Part shown: in pieces, positions 4,974 through 12,863 of the stretch
Layout: each line of letters starts with the position of its first letter
Position numbering within the stretch: position 1 is the stretch's first letter
Assembly (NCBI GenBank): GCA_031270785.1
Contig: JAISWM010000018.1
Span: 1 to 13,076, forward strand
Length of the DNA stretch: 13,076 nt
Direction of reading: 5' to 3'
Source of the DNA: Oscillospiraceae bacterium
GTDB taxonomy: Bacteria > Bacillota > Clostridia > Oscillospirales > Acutalibacteraceae
The notes under the pieces: model-generated
Databases searched by the model: none
What the model was told of the DNA's origin: nothing
The model's input: the letters and a program-made list of their open reading frames with translations, nothing else
Translations under genes and position numbers: made by a program

Positions 4974-7352
4974 TTAATGAACAATGGTTTTATCTTTATT
5001 TTTGGTTTTTTCTAAAGCGTGGATAAACACTGTATCCAAGTTATCTGCCATGACAAAATGCAGCGACGTTTTTACGACTTCGTCTATATCTTTTAAATCG
5101 CTTTCGTTTTCTGAAGGAATGATTACCGTTTTAACCCCCGCTTTATAAGCGGCCATGGTTTTTTCTTTTAACCCTCCTATAGGGAGAACTTTCCCTTTTA
5201 ACGTTACTTCCCCAGTCATAGCAACATCTTGTTTTACAGGAACATTACTCAGCGCGGACACAATAGCCGTAGTCATCGTAACACCCGCAGACGGACCATC
5301 TTTGGGTACGGCGCCTTCCGGAGCATGAATGTGAATATCAGTTTTATTATAAAAATCTTGGTTTATTCCCAATTTATCATAATTACTTCTTATATAACTT
5401 ACGGCAATTTGTGCCGACTCTTTCATTACATCGCCTAAAGACCCCGTAATTTGTACTTGCCCTTTCCCCTTCATAAGGGATACTTCTATCGGCATTGTTT
5501 CGCCGCCAACAGACGTCCAAGCAAGACCCCTCACAATTCCTATTTCGCTTTTTTTAGATATTTTTTCTTTTTTAAATTTTATAGGGCCTAACATGTCTAT
5601 TACAAATTTTTTATTTACAGCTACGGCAGACGCCTCTTTTGACACTATCAATTTTGCTGATTTTCGCATTAATGAAGCAATTTTTCTTTCAAGCTCCCTG
5701 ACGCCGGCTTCTTTTGTGTAGCCATCTATAATCAGCCTTATGGATTCGTCATCTATCCCAAAAATCGAAGAATTTAATCCGTTTTTTTCTAATTGTTTAG
5801 AAATAAGATGTTTTTTGGCAATGCTAAATTTCTCTTCATATGTATAACTGTAAAGATTTATAATTTCCATTCTATCGTAAAGCGGCGGCGGGATCTGCCT
5901 TTTATCGTTAGCGGTGGTTACGAACAAAACCTCGCTAAGATCAAACGGCAAATCAATGTAATGGTCACAAAATTTATTGTTTTGTTCCGGATCCAGCACT
6001 TCTAAAAGAGCGGCTGCCGGGTCGCCGTTGTAGTCCCTGGTAAGTTTGTCTATTTCATCGAGCAGTATCAGAGGGTTTTTGGTTTCGGCCTGTTTCATTG
6101 CAAATATTATTTTTCCCGGCATAGCGCCGACATACGTTCTTCGATGCCCGCGGATTTCAGATTCGTCTTTTACCCCGCCAAGAGAAATCCTCACGTATTT
6201 TCTTCCTATAGCTGATGCCAATGATTGAACAATAGATGTTTTGCCGACTCCGGGAGGACCAACCAGACATATTATTTGAGATTTCAGATTTTTAGACAGT
6301 TGTTTAACGGCCAGTATCTCTATGATTCGTTCTTTTACGTCTTTGAGTCCGTAATGGTCCCTATCGAGTATTTTTACCGCTTCGTTTATATTAATATTGT
6401 CTTTTGACGCCTTGTCCCACGGCAACGACAAGCATTCGTCCAAATATAACCTGCATGTGTTAGCTTCGCTTGAACCCGGCGGCATTTTAGAAAACCTGTC
6501 GCACTCCTTTTTTAATTTTTTAATAACTTGTTTGTCGAGTTTAAGTTTAGAAAACTTTTTCCTATATTCCTCAGATTCGGAAAACGGATCGTCTTCCTCC
6601 CCCAGTTCTTGGGAAATTACTTTTATTTGTTCTCTTAAAAAAAACTCTTTTTGATGCCTGTCTAAATTTTCTTTTAATTTATACGCAATTTCGTTTTCAA
6701 GTGAAAGAACTTCTAATTCATCCGTTAAAATTATAAGAAGCTTTTCAAGCCTTGATTGCGGATTTAATTCTTCTAAAACCTCTTGTTTTTCAGCAAAATC
6801 AAGTATTGCGTTGGATATAATATAGTCAGCTAAATCCCCCATTTTTTTAATTGTCCTAATTCCCCACATAAGGTCCGGCGGGGTTCTGGGAGACAAAGAC
6901 AAATATTTAGAAAAAATTTCTTGAGCCTGGCGCACTAAAGCCTTTGTTTGCGGCGTAACTTTATAATCTAGTTCATGAGCGGGGGTAATGCTTGCTTCTA
7001 TATAATTATCATTAAACATGTAATCAATAACCTGGCCCCTGCATACTCCTTCAATAAGAACTCTTACTAAATTCCCGGACTGATGAAGAATTTGTTTTAC
7101 ACTGGCAATCGTGCCGATCAAATAAAGATCAGATTCTTTTGGGCTATTTTTTCTTATGTGTTTTTGAGTGACTACAAAAATCTTTTTTCCGAATTTCATG
7201 GCGTGTTCCACAGCGGCAATAGATTTTTTCCTGCCAATATCAAAATGAAGTATCATATTCGGAAACATAACTATACCTCTAAGAGGCAATACAGGTACAA
7301 CCTCATTAGAATTTTCAATACCGCCGCCATCTATATTTGTTATTTCGTTCAT
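4974..7352 (-). CDS. lon: ATP-dependent protease Lon (LonA)
   Basis: Cytoplasmic AAA+ serine protease that unfolds and degrades misfolded and regulatory proteins. From ATG 7352 it has 792 residues, the usual LonA length. Order seen: N-terminal substrate-binding domain from VVPVLPLRGIVMFP, a coiled helical region ending near FFLREQIKVI, Walker A GPPGVGKT (365-372), Walker B LILLDEID with the acidic pair at 432-433, then the protease domain. The catalytic serine is in PKDGPSAG (about S688) and the lysine in GGLKEK (about K729), 43 residues apart as in the E. coli enzyme. The frame is open upstream to GTG 7373, but only the ATG has a usable purine stretch (GGAAAGTGAGA). It has its own promoter (7387-7414), and a probable terminator upstream isolates it from clpX. 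engB is displaced from its usual place after it. Confidence 0.97.
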   Translation of the reverse strand: MNEITNIDGGGIENSNEVVPVLPLRGIVMFPNMILHFDIGRKKSIAAVEHAMKFGKKIFVVTQKHIRKNSPKESDLYLIGTIASVKQILHQSGNLVRVLIEGVCRGQVIDYMFNDNYIEASITPAHELDYKVTPQTKALVRQAQEIFSKYLSLSPRTPPDLMWGIRTIKKMGDLADYIISNAILDFAEKQEVLEELNPQSRLEKLLIILTDELEVLSLENEIAYKLKENLDRHQKEFFLREQIKVISQELGEEDDPFSESEEYRKKFSKLKLDKQVIKKLKKECDRFSKMPPGSSEANTCRLYLDECLSLPWDKASKDNININEAVKILDRDHYGLKDVKERIIEILAVKQLSKNLKSQIICLVGPPGVGKTSIVQSLASAIGRKYVRISLGGVKDESEIRGHRRTYVGAMPGKIIFAMKQAETKNPLILLDEIDKLTRDYNGDPAAALLEVLDPEQNNKFCDHYIDLPFDLSEVLFVTTANDKRQIPPPLYDRMEIINLYSYTYEEKFSIAKKHLISKQLEKNGLNSSIFGIDDESIRLIIDGYTKEAGVRELERKIASLMRKSAKLIVSKEASAVAVNKKFVIDMLGPIKFKKEKISKKSEIGIVRGLAWTSVGGETMPIEVSLMKGKGQVQITGSLGDVMKESAQIAVSYIRSNYDKLGINQDFYNKTDIHIHAPEGAVPKDGPSAGVTMTTAIVSALSNVPVKQDVAMTGEVTLKGKVLPIGGLKEKTMAAYKAGVKTVIIPSENESDLKDIDEVVKTSLHFVMADNLDTVFIHALEKTKNKDKTIVH

Positions 7353-7386
7353 TCTCACTTTCCACCCCGCCACTCAAAAATTTGTT

Positions 7387-7414
7387 ATAATATCATAACT
7401 TATATTTATCTCAA
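7387..7414 (-). promoter_or_regulatory. Promoter of lon
   Basis: On the minus strand TTGAGA (7409-7414) and TATTAT (7387-7392) are 16 bp apart, about 35 bp upstream of the lon ATG. The boxes match 4/6 and 5/6 of consensus. No CtsR or CIRCE operator is visible around it. Confidence 0.5.
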
Positions 7415-7500
7415 TTATTGTAAAAGCCATTTTAAAAAGCGCATTTGCTTGTGCGCTCCTCCCCCCCACCAATAGCAGGGGAGAGCATTTTTAAATAGCA
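7414..7500 (+). repeat. Family C palindromic element, copy C5
   Basis: GTAAAAGCCATTTTAAAAAG, GCGCATTTGCTTGTGCGC, then CTCCTCCCCCCCACC and a complementary GGGGAG. It matches C4 (GGCAAAAACCATTTAGAAAC, ACGTG-N-ACGTG, C-run) in order, though the side stem has a different sequence (GCGC instead of ACGT). Confidence 0.45.
7434..7457 (-). terminator. Probable intrinsic terminator between clpX and lon
   Basis: On the minus strand AGCGCA and TGCGCT form a six-pair stem around an eight-base loop, followed by TTTTT and AAAA. It lies after the repeat-filled region downstream of clpX and about 20 bp before the lon -35 box, so it would end read-through before the lon promoter. The stem is short, so efficiency is uncertain. 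Confidence 0.45.
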
Positions 7501-7514
7501 TCAGCTATACGCCA

Positions 7515-7543
7515 CTTTTCCACGCCTACGGCGCGGGGGAAAA
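7515..7543. repeat. GC-rich hairpin between clpX and lon
   Basis: TTTTCCACGCC, a TAC tip and GGCGCGGGGGAAAA form an imperfect palindrome of the same CCCCGCC/GGCGGGG kind as families A-C. It is flanked by CAGCTATACG and CCGCTGTTTT, which recall the family B ends. No coding frame is credible here. Confidence 0.4.
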
Positions 7544-7570
7544 TAAAAACTGCCGCTGTTTTAAAAAATC

Positions 7571-7602
7571 TTTACCGTGTTACCCTCACACGGGTGGGTA
7601 AA
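7571..7602. repeat. Second hairpin between clpX and lon
   Basis: TTTACC and ACCC on the left pair with GGGT and GGTAAA on the right, around a TCACAC tip. It is AT/GC mixed and unlike the A-C centres. Its function is not clear. The gap 7353-7742 otherwise holds only repeats, the lon promoter and the terminator. Confidence 0.35.
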
Positions 7603-7651
7603 ACGCAAAAACAAAGTCTACAATTCAAAGTTTAAAGCGTATATTTAGGTT

Positions 7652-7738
7652 GTGGGTCAAATTGATTGGTAATATCTTTTCCCCCGCCGTCTAAGCGGGA
7701 GGAAAAGAAAAAGTTCAAATTATTTTAAGACATAACCT
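7652..7738 (+). repeat. Family A palindromic repeat, copy A9
   Basis: GGGTCAAATTGATTGGTAAT then ATC, hairpin CCCCCGCCGTCTAAGCGGGAGG, then TTCAAATTATTTTAAGACAT and AACC. It ends 4 bp from the clpX stop codon. Confidence 0.8.
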
Positions 7739-7742
7739 ATAT

Positions 7743-9074
7743 TTATGAAGCGTCACTTTTTTTGCCGGTTTTTTTAAACTTACTGGACTCTATAGATATC
7801 ACAGAAGGTTTGCGGTTTTTATCAAAAGAGAATTTCGGTTTGCTTTTACCGGTAATTACATCCGCGTCGATTACCACTTTTTCAATAGTATGGTCAGAAG
7901 GTACGTCGAACATTACCTTCTGTAAAAGTTCTTCTATTATAGACCTAAGGCCTCTTGCCCCGCTGTTTCTGCCAATAGTTTTTTTGGCGATTTCTTTTAA
8001 AGCGGAGTCTTCAAATACAAGCTTTACATTATCAAGGGCAAATAACTTCTGATATTGTTTTACTAACGAATTTTTAGGTTCAGTAAGTATTCTTGTAAGA
8101 GCGTGTTCATCAAGTCCATTTAGAGATATTATTACGGGAAGCCTTCCGACCAGCTCAGGAATAAGACCATATTTTACTAAATCCTGAGTTATTGTTTTGC
8201 TCATTAGGTCCGTTGCGCTTAACTCTTTTTTGCTGAGAACCATCGCCCCGAACCCCATAGACGAAGTACCGATTCTTTTTTCTATTATTTTTTCTATGCC
8301 GTCAAACGCTCCACCGCATATGAATAAAATATTAGAGGTATTTACTTGCAGAAATTCCTGTTGAGGGTGTTTCCTGCCCCCTTTGGGCGGCACGTTGGAA
8401 ACTGTTCCCTCAAGTATTTTAAGCAGCGCCTGCTGCACGCCCTCGCCGCTTACATCCCTTGTTATGGACACATTTTCGGATTTTCTGGCAATTTTATCAA
8501 TTTCATCCACATATATTATTCCGCGTTCTGTTTTTTCTATGTCAAAATTAGCATTTTGAACAAGCCGCAGAAGTATATTTTCAACGTCTTCACCCACATA
8601 TCCCGCTTCCGTCAGAGTAGTAGCGTCCGCAATAGCGAAAGGGACGTTTAACATTTTGGCTAAAGTTTGAGCGAGCAAAGTCTTCCCAACTCCGGTGGGA
8701 CCAATTAATAATACGTTGCTTTTAGATATCTCAACATCACCGTCGTCACCAAAATATATCCTCTTGTAGTGGTTATACACAGCCACAGCTAAAGATATTT
8801 TGGCGTTTTCTTGACCAATGACATATTCATCAAGTTTAGCTTTTATTTCATGCGGTTTTGGAAGTATTATCTCTTTACCGCTGCGTTTTTCGTCCTTTTT
8901 ATTTTTAGAATTATTTCCATGGAGTTCTTCATTGATTATAGACGCACACAAGCTTATACATTCATCGCAAATACAAACCCCCGGGCCGGCTATAAGCTTT
9001 TTAGTTTCATCTTGGGGTTTACCGCAAAAAGAACAATTAAGTTCCCTGTCTTTACTTCCTCTGTTTATTCCCAT
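7743..9074 (-). CDS. clpX: ATP-dependent Clp protease ATPase subunit ClpX
   Basis: Hexameric AAA+ unfoldase that recognises substrates and feeds them into ClpP. From ATG 9074 it has 443 residues. The N-terminal C4 zinc finger uses CSFC (14, 17) and CDEC (36, 39). Walker A is GPTGVGKT (125-132), the pore loop GYVGED follows, Walker B is IIYVDEID (acidic pair about 190-191), and the RKH pore loop occurs in GGRKHPQQEF. The ClpP-docking loop, usually IGF, reads MGF (273-275), still hydrophobic. The arginine of GARGLR marks sensor 2. Frames upstream offer TTG 9086 and GTG 9083. An AAGG overlapping the clpP stop is 4 nt from GTG and 13 nt from ATG, so the exact start is uncertain by a few residues. 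It is about 15 bp after clpP and almost certainly cotranscribed with it. Confidence 0.97.
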   Translation of the reverse strand: MGINRGSKDRELNCSFCGKPQDETKKLIAGPGVCICDECISLCASIINEELHGNNSKNKKDEKRSGKEIILPKPHEIKAKLDEYVIGQENAKISLAVAVYNHYKRIYFGDDGDVEISKSNVLLIGPTGVGKTLLAQTLAKMLNVPFAIADATTLTEAGYVGEDVENILLRLVQNANFDIEKTERGIIYVDEIDKIARKSENVSITRDVSGEGVQQALLKILEGTVSNVPPKGGRKHPQQEFLQVNTSNILFICGGAFDGIEKIIEKRIGTSSMGFGAMVLSKKELSATDLMSKTITQDLVKYGLIPELVGRLPVIISLNGLDEHALTRILTEPKNSLVKQYQKLFALDNVKLVFEDSALKEIAKKTIGRNSGARGLRSIIEELLQKVMFDVPSDHTIEKVVIDADVITGKSKPKFSFDKNRKPSVISIESSKFKKTGKKSDAS

Positions 9075-9089
9075 ATCATTCACCAAACC

Positions 9090-9674
9090 TTATCGTTTAT
9101 CTATAATTTTGTCAATAATACCATATTCCAAAGCCTGCTCGGCAGACATAAAATTATCTCTTTCCGTATCTTGAGCGATTGTTTCGTAGGACTTTCCTGT
9201 ATTTTCGGATAAAATTGTATTAAGCCTTTTTCGAGTTTGCTGTATATGATCCGCATGAATTATAATGTCCGTCGCCTGCCCTTTAGTTCCGCCGGTGGGT
9301 TGATGTATCATTATATCGCTGTTGGGAAGAGCAAATCTTTTCCCTTTTTTACCCGCGGCAAGAAGGAAAGACCCCATACTGGCCGCAAGACCCATGCATA
9401 TTGTTGATACGTCACATTTTATGTAATTCATAGTATCAAATATTGCGAACCCATCAGTCACAGACCCGCCGGGGCTGTTTATATATAAATTTATATCTTT
9501 AGCGGGGTCCTGACCTTCAAGGTACAACAGCTGCGCAACCACCAAACCGGCTGTTATACTGTTGACTTCGTCGTTAAGGATAATTATTCTGTCATTCAAA
9601 AGCCTAGAGAAAATATCATATGATCTTTCCCCCCTGCTTGTTTGTTCTACTACGTAAGGCACTAAACTTGCCAT
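9090..9674 (-). CDS. clpP: ATP-dependent Clp protease proteolytic subunit ClpP
   Basis: Serine peptidase that forms the 14-mer chamber of the ClpXP protease. From ATG 9674 it has 194 residues, the usual size. The catalytic triad is complete: Ser99 in GLAASMGS, His124 in MIHQPTGG and Asp173 in TERDNF. The INSPGGSV loop that shapes the oxyanion site is intact. The frame is open to 9704, but only ATG 9674 has a strong SD (GGAGGTG, 9683-9689). The N-terminal MASLVPYVVEQTSRGER is a normal mature ClpP start. clpX follows after about 15 bp. The upstream gap to tig (9675-10326) is filled by repeats, so any promoter must lie within or beside element B1. Confidence 0.97.
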   Translation of the reverse strand: MASLVPYVVEQTSRGERSYDIFSRLLNDRIIILNDEVNSITAGLVVAQLLYLEGQDPAKDINLYINSPGGSVTDGFAIFDTMNYIKCDVSTICMGLAASMGSFLLAAGKKGKRFALPNSDIMIHQPTGGTKGQATDIIIHADHIQQTRKRLNTILSENTGKSYETIAQDTERDNFMSAEQALEYGIIDKIIDKR

Positions 9675-9714
9675 TAAATCAACACCTCCAAAATTTAAGA
9701 CCATGTTTTATATA

Positions 9715-9829
9715 TAGCTGTTATGATTTAAAACAGTCCTCAAAAGTAAATTTATCCGTGTATTTCTCCCAGCCGTCGGCTGGGAGAAAGTTATAAAAAT
9801 CAGATGCTTTTCAAGCGAAACAGCTACAA
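9715..9829 (-). repeat. Family B palindromic element, copy B1
   Basis: A complete copy of about 115 bp. It opens TAGCTGTTATGATTTAAAAC and closes GCTTTTCAAGCGAAACAGCTA, so the ends are imperfect inverted repeats of about 20 bp. The middle has AAGTAAATTTATCCGTGTAT and the palindrome TTTCTCCCAGCC/GGCTGGGAGAAA. With TATATA beside the end, it resembles a MITE. It lies directly upstream of clpP. Confidence 0.8.
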
Positions 9830-9838
9830 TAAAAACCT

Positions 9839-10162
9839 GGTCATGTCTCAAAATAATTGAAATTCTTTCTTCCCCCCATAAGTCAGCGGGGAAAAGATAT
9901 TATTAACTAATTTGGATCACCACCAAAAACTTTTTAAAACAATTATATTTTTGTTCTTTTCCTCCCATAAGTCAGCGGGAAAAAGATATTATCAACTAAT
10001 TTGGATCACCACCAAAAAAATTTTAAAACAATAACATTTTTGTTCTTTTCCATGCTATGGGTAGGTGGAAAGATATTATTAACTAATTTGGATCACCACC
10101 AAAAATTTTCTAAAATAATTATATTTTTATCCTTTCCCCCGCTATAGGCGGGGGAAAAGAAA
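9839..10162 (-). repeat. Tandem array 2: family A units of about 87-89 bp
   Basis: The first unit is complete (GGTCATGTCTCAAAATAATT onward). The following units keep a hairpin, GATATTATCAACTAATTTGG and ATCACCACC, plus a linker CAAAAACTTTTTAAAACAAT then TATATTTTTGTTC. The GGATCACCACC block recurs at 9914, 10003 and 10090. Hairpin tips differ from unit to unit (CATAAGTCAG twice, CATGCTATGGGTAGG, CTATAGG). The linker is also found once upstream of tig (11683-11723) but not in array 1. No gene is seen. Confidence 0.85.
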
Positions 10163-10201
10163 TTAAGTAATACCACGTTTCTAAATGGTTTTTGCTATAT
10201 A
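10163..10201 (-). repeat. Family C arm, copy C2
   Basis: TAATACCACGTTTCTAAATG then GTTTTTGCTATATA is the reverse complement of the C4 arm (12864-12893), identical over CACGTTTCTAAATGGTTTTT. It uses the last hairpin of array 2 as its centre and shares the TATATA with B3. Confidence 0.7.
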
Positions 10202-10303
10202 GTGATTTAATTTAAAAAGTATACACTCTTGTCACTCCCCCCCACCAGTGGAGGGAAAAAGCCGTACGAACAAATTTACTTTTTCCAAACGTAACAGCTA
10301 TAT
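10196..10303 (+). repeat. Family B palindromic element, copy B3
   Basis: It runs from TATATAGTGATTTAATTTAA, through a hairpin (CTCCCCCCCACC/GTGGAGGG), to ACAAATTTACTTTTTCCAAA and CGTAACAGCTATATA. The two ends are imperfect inverted repeats flanked by TATATA, consistent with insertion at TA. It is 24 bp from the tig stop. Confidence 0.7.
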
Positions 10304-10326
10304 AAGCAATCAAACATTTATAAATT

Positions 10327-11610
10327 TTATTTCACAACAGAATTATTTCTTACTATATCTAATGCTTTTTTAGAGCGAATATCTTTTTTGATCTCAAATT
10401 CAGGTATAATATTCTTAACTTTATTTAAATCCATATTATGATGTTTTGCTATTTTATTGTATTCTTCTGAAATATCATTTTCCGATAAATCAATATTTTC
10501 AATTTTTGCAATTTTATCAAGAGCCAAAGAAAGTTTTACGTGGCTTTCCGCCTGAGGTCTGAAAGTTTCCTCTATTTCAGATATGTTATTGCCGGTATAT
10601 TTAAGGTAATCACCCAATTTTATTCCCTGCGTTTGTAAACGGTATTCAAAATCTTTCATAAGTTCATTTAATTTGAGTTTTATCATGGCTTCCGGCACAT
10701 CTGCTTTTACAAGTTTGATTAATTTTCCAATCATTTCATTTTCAGTATCATCTTGAGCTCTGAATTCTTTTTTTCTGATAATTTTTTGTTTAAGGTCTTC
10801 TTTATATTGATCCAAAGTATCAAATTCACTTATATCCTTTACAAACTCATCATCAATTTCAGGCAAGTCTGACTCTTTAATCTCGTGCAGCTTCACTTTA
10901 AATACAGCGTCTTTATTGGCAAAACTGTGAGCGTGATAATTTTTTGGGAATGTTACGTTTACCTCAAATTCGTCGCCAATGCTGTGGCCTACAATTTGTT
11001 CTTCAAAATCTCCAACAAACTGCTTTTTACCAAGCTCTAACGCAAAATTACTTGCGCTTCCGCCGTCAAATTTTTCTCCGTCAACGGTTCCATCAAAATC
11101 TATCGTAACAATATCCCCGAATTTAGCGGGTCTATTTTCTACCGTTACTAAACGTCCGTTTTTTTTCTGCACTTCTTTGAGTTCATTTTCCAGGTCTTCT
11201 TCAAAAAAACTTACTTTTCTTTTTGAAACCTCTATCCCTTTGTAATTGCCTATTTCTACTTCCGGCATAACGGTCACTTTAACTTTAAAATGAAGGCCGC
11301 TTTGTTTGCTCGCGCTTACGAGTTCAAAATCCATTTTATCGTCTACGAGCTCTAAATCCGCTTCTTTAGCCGCTGCATCTAATATATCCGGATATATGCT
11401 GTTAATGGCATCTTCAAAAAAGATTTCTTCGCCATAATATTTTTCCATGAACGACCTTGGAGCTTTGCCTTTTCTGAATCCCGGAACATTTATTCTGCCT
11501 TTTTCCCTTTCATATATTTTATCAATCGCTTTATTGAATTCTTCTCGGGAGACTTCTATTTCGAGCTCGCGCCTGTTAACATCGATATTTTTTGACGATT
11601 TTAAGTACAT
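10327..11610 (-). CDS. tig: Trigger factor, ribosome-associated chaperone and PPIase
   Basis: Trigger factor binds ribosomal protein L23 at the exit tunnel and shields nascent chains. From ATG 11610 it has 427 residues, the normal size. The N-terminal ribosome-binding domain carries the signature NVPGFRKGKAPR (about 41-52). The FKBP-like prolyl isomerase domain follows from about residue 150 (GDIVTIDFDGTVDGEKFDGG to HSFANKDAVFKVKLHEI). The helical C-terminal chaperone domain runs from DEFVKDISEFDTL to the end. The frame is open to TTG 11628, but ATG 11610 fits the SD GGAAGGA and the family start. A promoter lies at 11646-11674. It is followed by clpP after a 650-bp gap made of repeats, so cotranscription is uncertain. 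Confidence 0.97.
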   Translation of the reverse strand: MYLKSSKNIDVNRRELEIEVSREEFNKAIDKIYEREKGRINVPGFRKGKAPRSFMEKYYGEEIFFEDAINSIYPDILDAAAKEADLELVDDKMDFELVSASKQSGLHFKVKVTVMPEVEIGNYKGIEVSKRKVSFFEEDLENELKEVQKKNGRLVTVENRPAKFGDIVTIDFDGTVDGEKFDGGSASNFALELGKKQFVGDFEEQIVGHSIGDEFEVNVTFPKNYHAHSFANKDAVFKVKLHEIKESDLPEIDDEFVKDISEFDTLDQYKEDLKQKIIRKKEFRAQDDTENEMIGKLIKLVKADVPEAMIKLKLNELMKDFEYRLQTQGIKLGDYLKYTGNNISEIEETFRPQAESHVKLSLALDKIAKIENIDLSENDISEEYNKIAKHHNMDLNKVKNIIPEFEIKKDIRSKKALDIVRNNSVVK

Positions 11611-11645
11611 TAAAATCCATCCTTCCAAAAATTTAAAACTGTGAT

Positions 11646-11674
11646 ATTATACTAAATATAAATATGAAATTCTA
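11646..11674 (-). promoter_or_regulatory. Promoter of tig
   Basis: On the minus strand a perfect TATAAT (11646-11651) lies 35 bp upstream of the tig ATG. With a 17-bp spacer the -35 box is TAGAAT (11669-11674), only 3/6 of consensus. A TTGACT further up is too far away to pair. Confidence 0.45.
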
Positions 11675-11682
11675 CACCATAG

Positions 11683-11723
11683 TCAAAACTTTTTTAAAAC
11701 AATTGTGTTTTTGCCTTTTCCCC
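11683..11723. repeat. Single copy of the array 2 linker
   Basis: CAAAACTTTTTTAAAACAAT then TGTGTTTTTGCCTTTTCCCC matches the linker of array 2 (for example 9923-9962). It joins directly to array 3. Confidence 0.6.
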
Positions 11724-11726
11724 TCG

Positions 11727-12083
11727 ACGGTTTGCGGAGAAAAACACATACATAGTGCCGATTGTGCCCAAATTAATTAATAATATCTTTTCCCCCCGCC
11801 CGTGGCGGGGGTGAAAAAAGGGATTTCACCTATTTTGAGACATAACCGTTTGCGGAGAAAATCACATACATAATGCGGGTTGTGAACCCAATTAATTGAT
11901 AATATCTTTCTCCACCCAGCCCATGGCGGGGGGGAAAAGGGAATTCAACCATTTTGAGACATAACCGTTTGCGGGAAAAAACACATATATAATACCGGTA
12001 GTGAACCAAATGTTGATAATATCTTTTTCCCCCCGCCCGTGGCGGGGGTGAAAAAAGGGATTTCACCTATTTTGAGACACGAC
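11727..12083 (+). repeat. Tandem array 3: three family A units of about 118 bp
   Basis: Units start with GTTTGCGG at 11730, 11848 and 11967 (periods 118 and 119). They carry a linker private to this locus (AAAAACACATACATA, then TGCGGGTTGTGAACC in the middle unit), then CAATTAATTGATAATATC, the GC-rich hairpin, and TTTCACCTATTTTGAGACAT then AACC. The tips are CCCGTGG, CCCATGG and CCCGTGG. The array fills most of the gap between the metallophosphoesterase and tig (11611-12129). No gene is credible there. Confidence 0.9.
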
Positions 12084-12087
12084 CCAT

Positions 12088-12122
12088 AATGCCATGATTT
12101 CAAATGATTTTTATTATAGAGC
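12088..12122 (-). repeat. Diverged family C arm, copy C3
   Basis: GCCATGATTTCAAATGATTT then TTATTATAGAGC aligns with C2 (ACCACGTTTCTAAATGGTTT then TTGCTATATAGT) with several changes. Only the arm is present, directly after array 3. Confidence 0.4.
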
Positions 12123-12129
12123 ATAAAAA

Positions 12130-12825
12130 TTAATTTATAACGATAGGCGTAAAATTAAGATAGTCGCATGAAACTAATTTAAAATATACGTTACTATATA
12201 GTCCCTCTATAATATTTTTGTGAAAACCGCTTCCATGGACATGACCATAATAACATCTTTTTATATTATTTTCAATCAAAACATCTAATATTTGGTGATT
12301 GAAAACATTTGAAAATATAGGGGGATAATGGGTAAACACTACTTTTTCTAAATTATTACAATTATCAGCTTTTTTAATGGATGTTCTGAGCCTGCCGATT
12401 TCTCGGAGTAATATTTTTTGGTCAGTGTCTTTTTGAGGGTTTAGTATCCACCCGCGGCTTCCGCATATATAGAGGTTTTCACAAAGTATACAGTCATTGA
12501 GCAGCGGGATTATGGAGCCAAAATTATTTTTTTTTAGGAAGTTGTTAATTTTAGTTATGCCGGACCACCAAAAATCGTGATTCCCTTTTATAAGAATTTT
12601 TTTACCCGGTAAATTATGAAGGAATTCAAAATCTTTTTTAGTATCCTCGAGTTTCATGGCCCAAGATACATCCCCAATGATCACAACAGTATCTTCGGGT
12701 AAAACATTTTTAATCCAGTTGTCGTGAATTCTTTGAATATAGTTTTCCCACCCTTTAAAAATATCCATAGATTTATTTTGATCTGATAATGAAAGATGTA
12801 AATCGGATATTGTGTAAACAGACAT
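12130..12825 (-). CDS. Metallophosphoesterase
   Basis: A calcineurin-like metal-dependent phosphohydrolase, probably cytoplasmic, substrate unknown. All family motifs are present in the 231-residue product: DLHL (D8, H10), GDVSW (D52), GNHDFWW (N82, H83), THYPP (H166) and GHVHG (H195, H197). These residues bind two metal ions and phosphate. The compact size with WW after GNHD suits the COG1768-type predicted phosphohydrolases, which I recall next to tig in some Clostridia. I choose ATG 12825, which has the SD GAGGA. The frame is open to 12948, but the extra 41 residues (starting FLSPPHSAGGGRHVNNN) are a translation of repeat C4. No signal peptide or membrane segment is seen. Confidence 0.9.
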   Translation of the reverse strand: MSVYTISDLHLSLSDQNKSMDIFKGWENYIQRIHDNWIKNVLPEDTVVIIGDVSWAMKLEDTKKDFEFLHNLPGKKILIKGNHDFWWSGITKINNFLKKNNFGSIIPLLNDCILCENLYICGSRGWILNPQKDTDQKILLREIGRLRTSIKKADNCNNLEKVVFTHYPPIFSNVFNHQILDVLIENNIKRCYYGHVHGSGFHKNIIEGLYSNVYFKLVSCDYLNFTPIVIN

Positions 12826-12863
12826 ATTTATCCTCTTAATTCGCAATTTTGAGCCTAATGCGG

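Noticed and set aside
11830..12066. 78-codon minus-strand open frame
   Set aside because: It is a translation of tandem array 3: the pattern FPPP-R/GGxRYYQ recurs with the repeat unit, and it has no SD. The frame is a by-product of the repeats.
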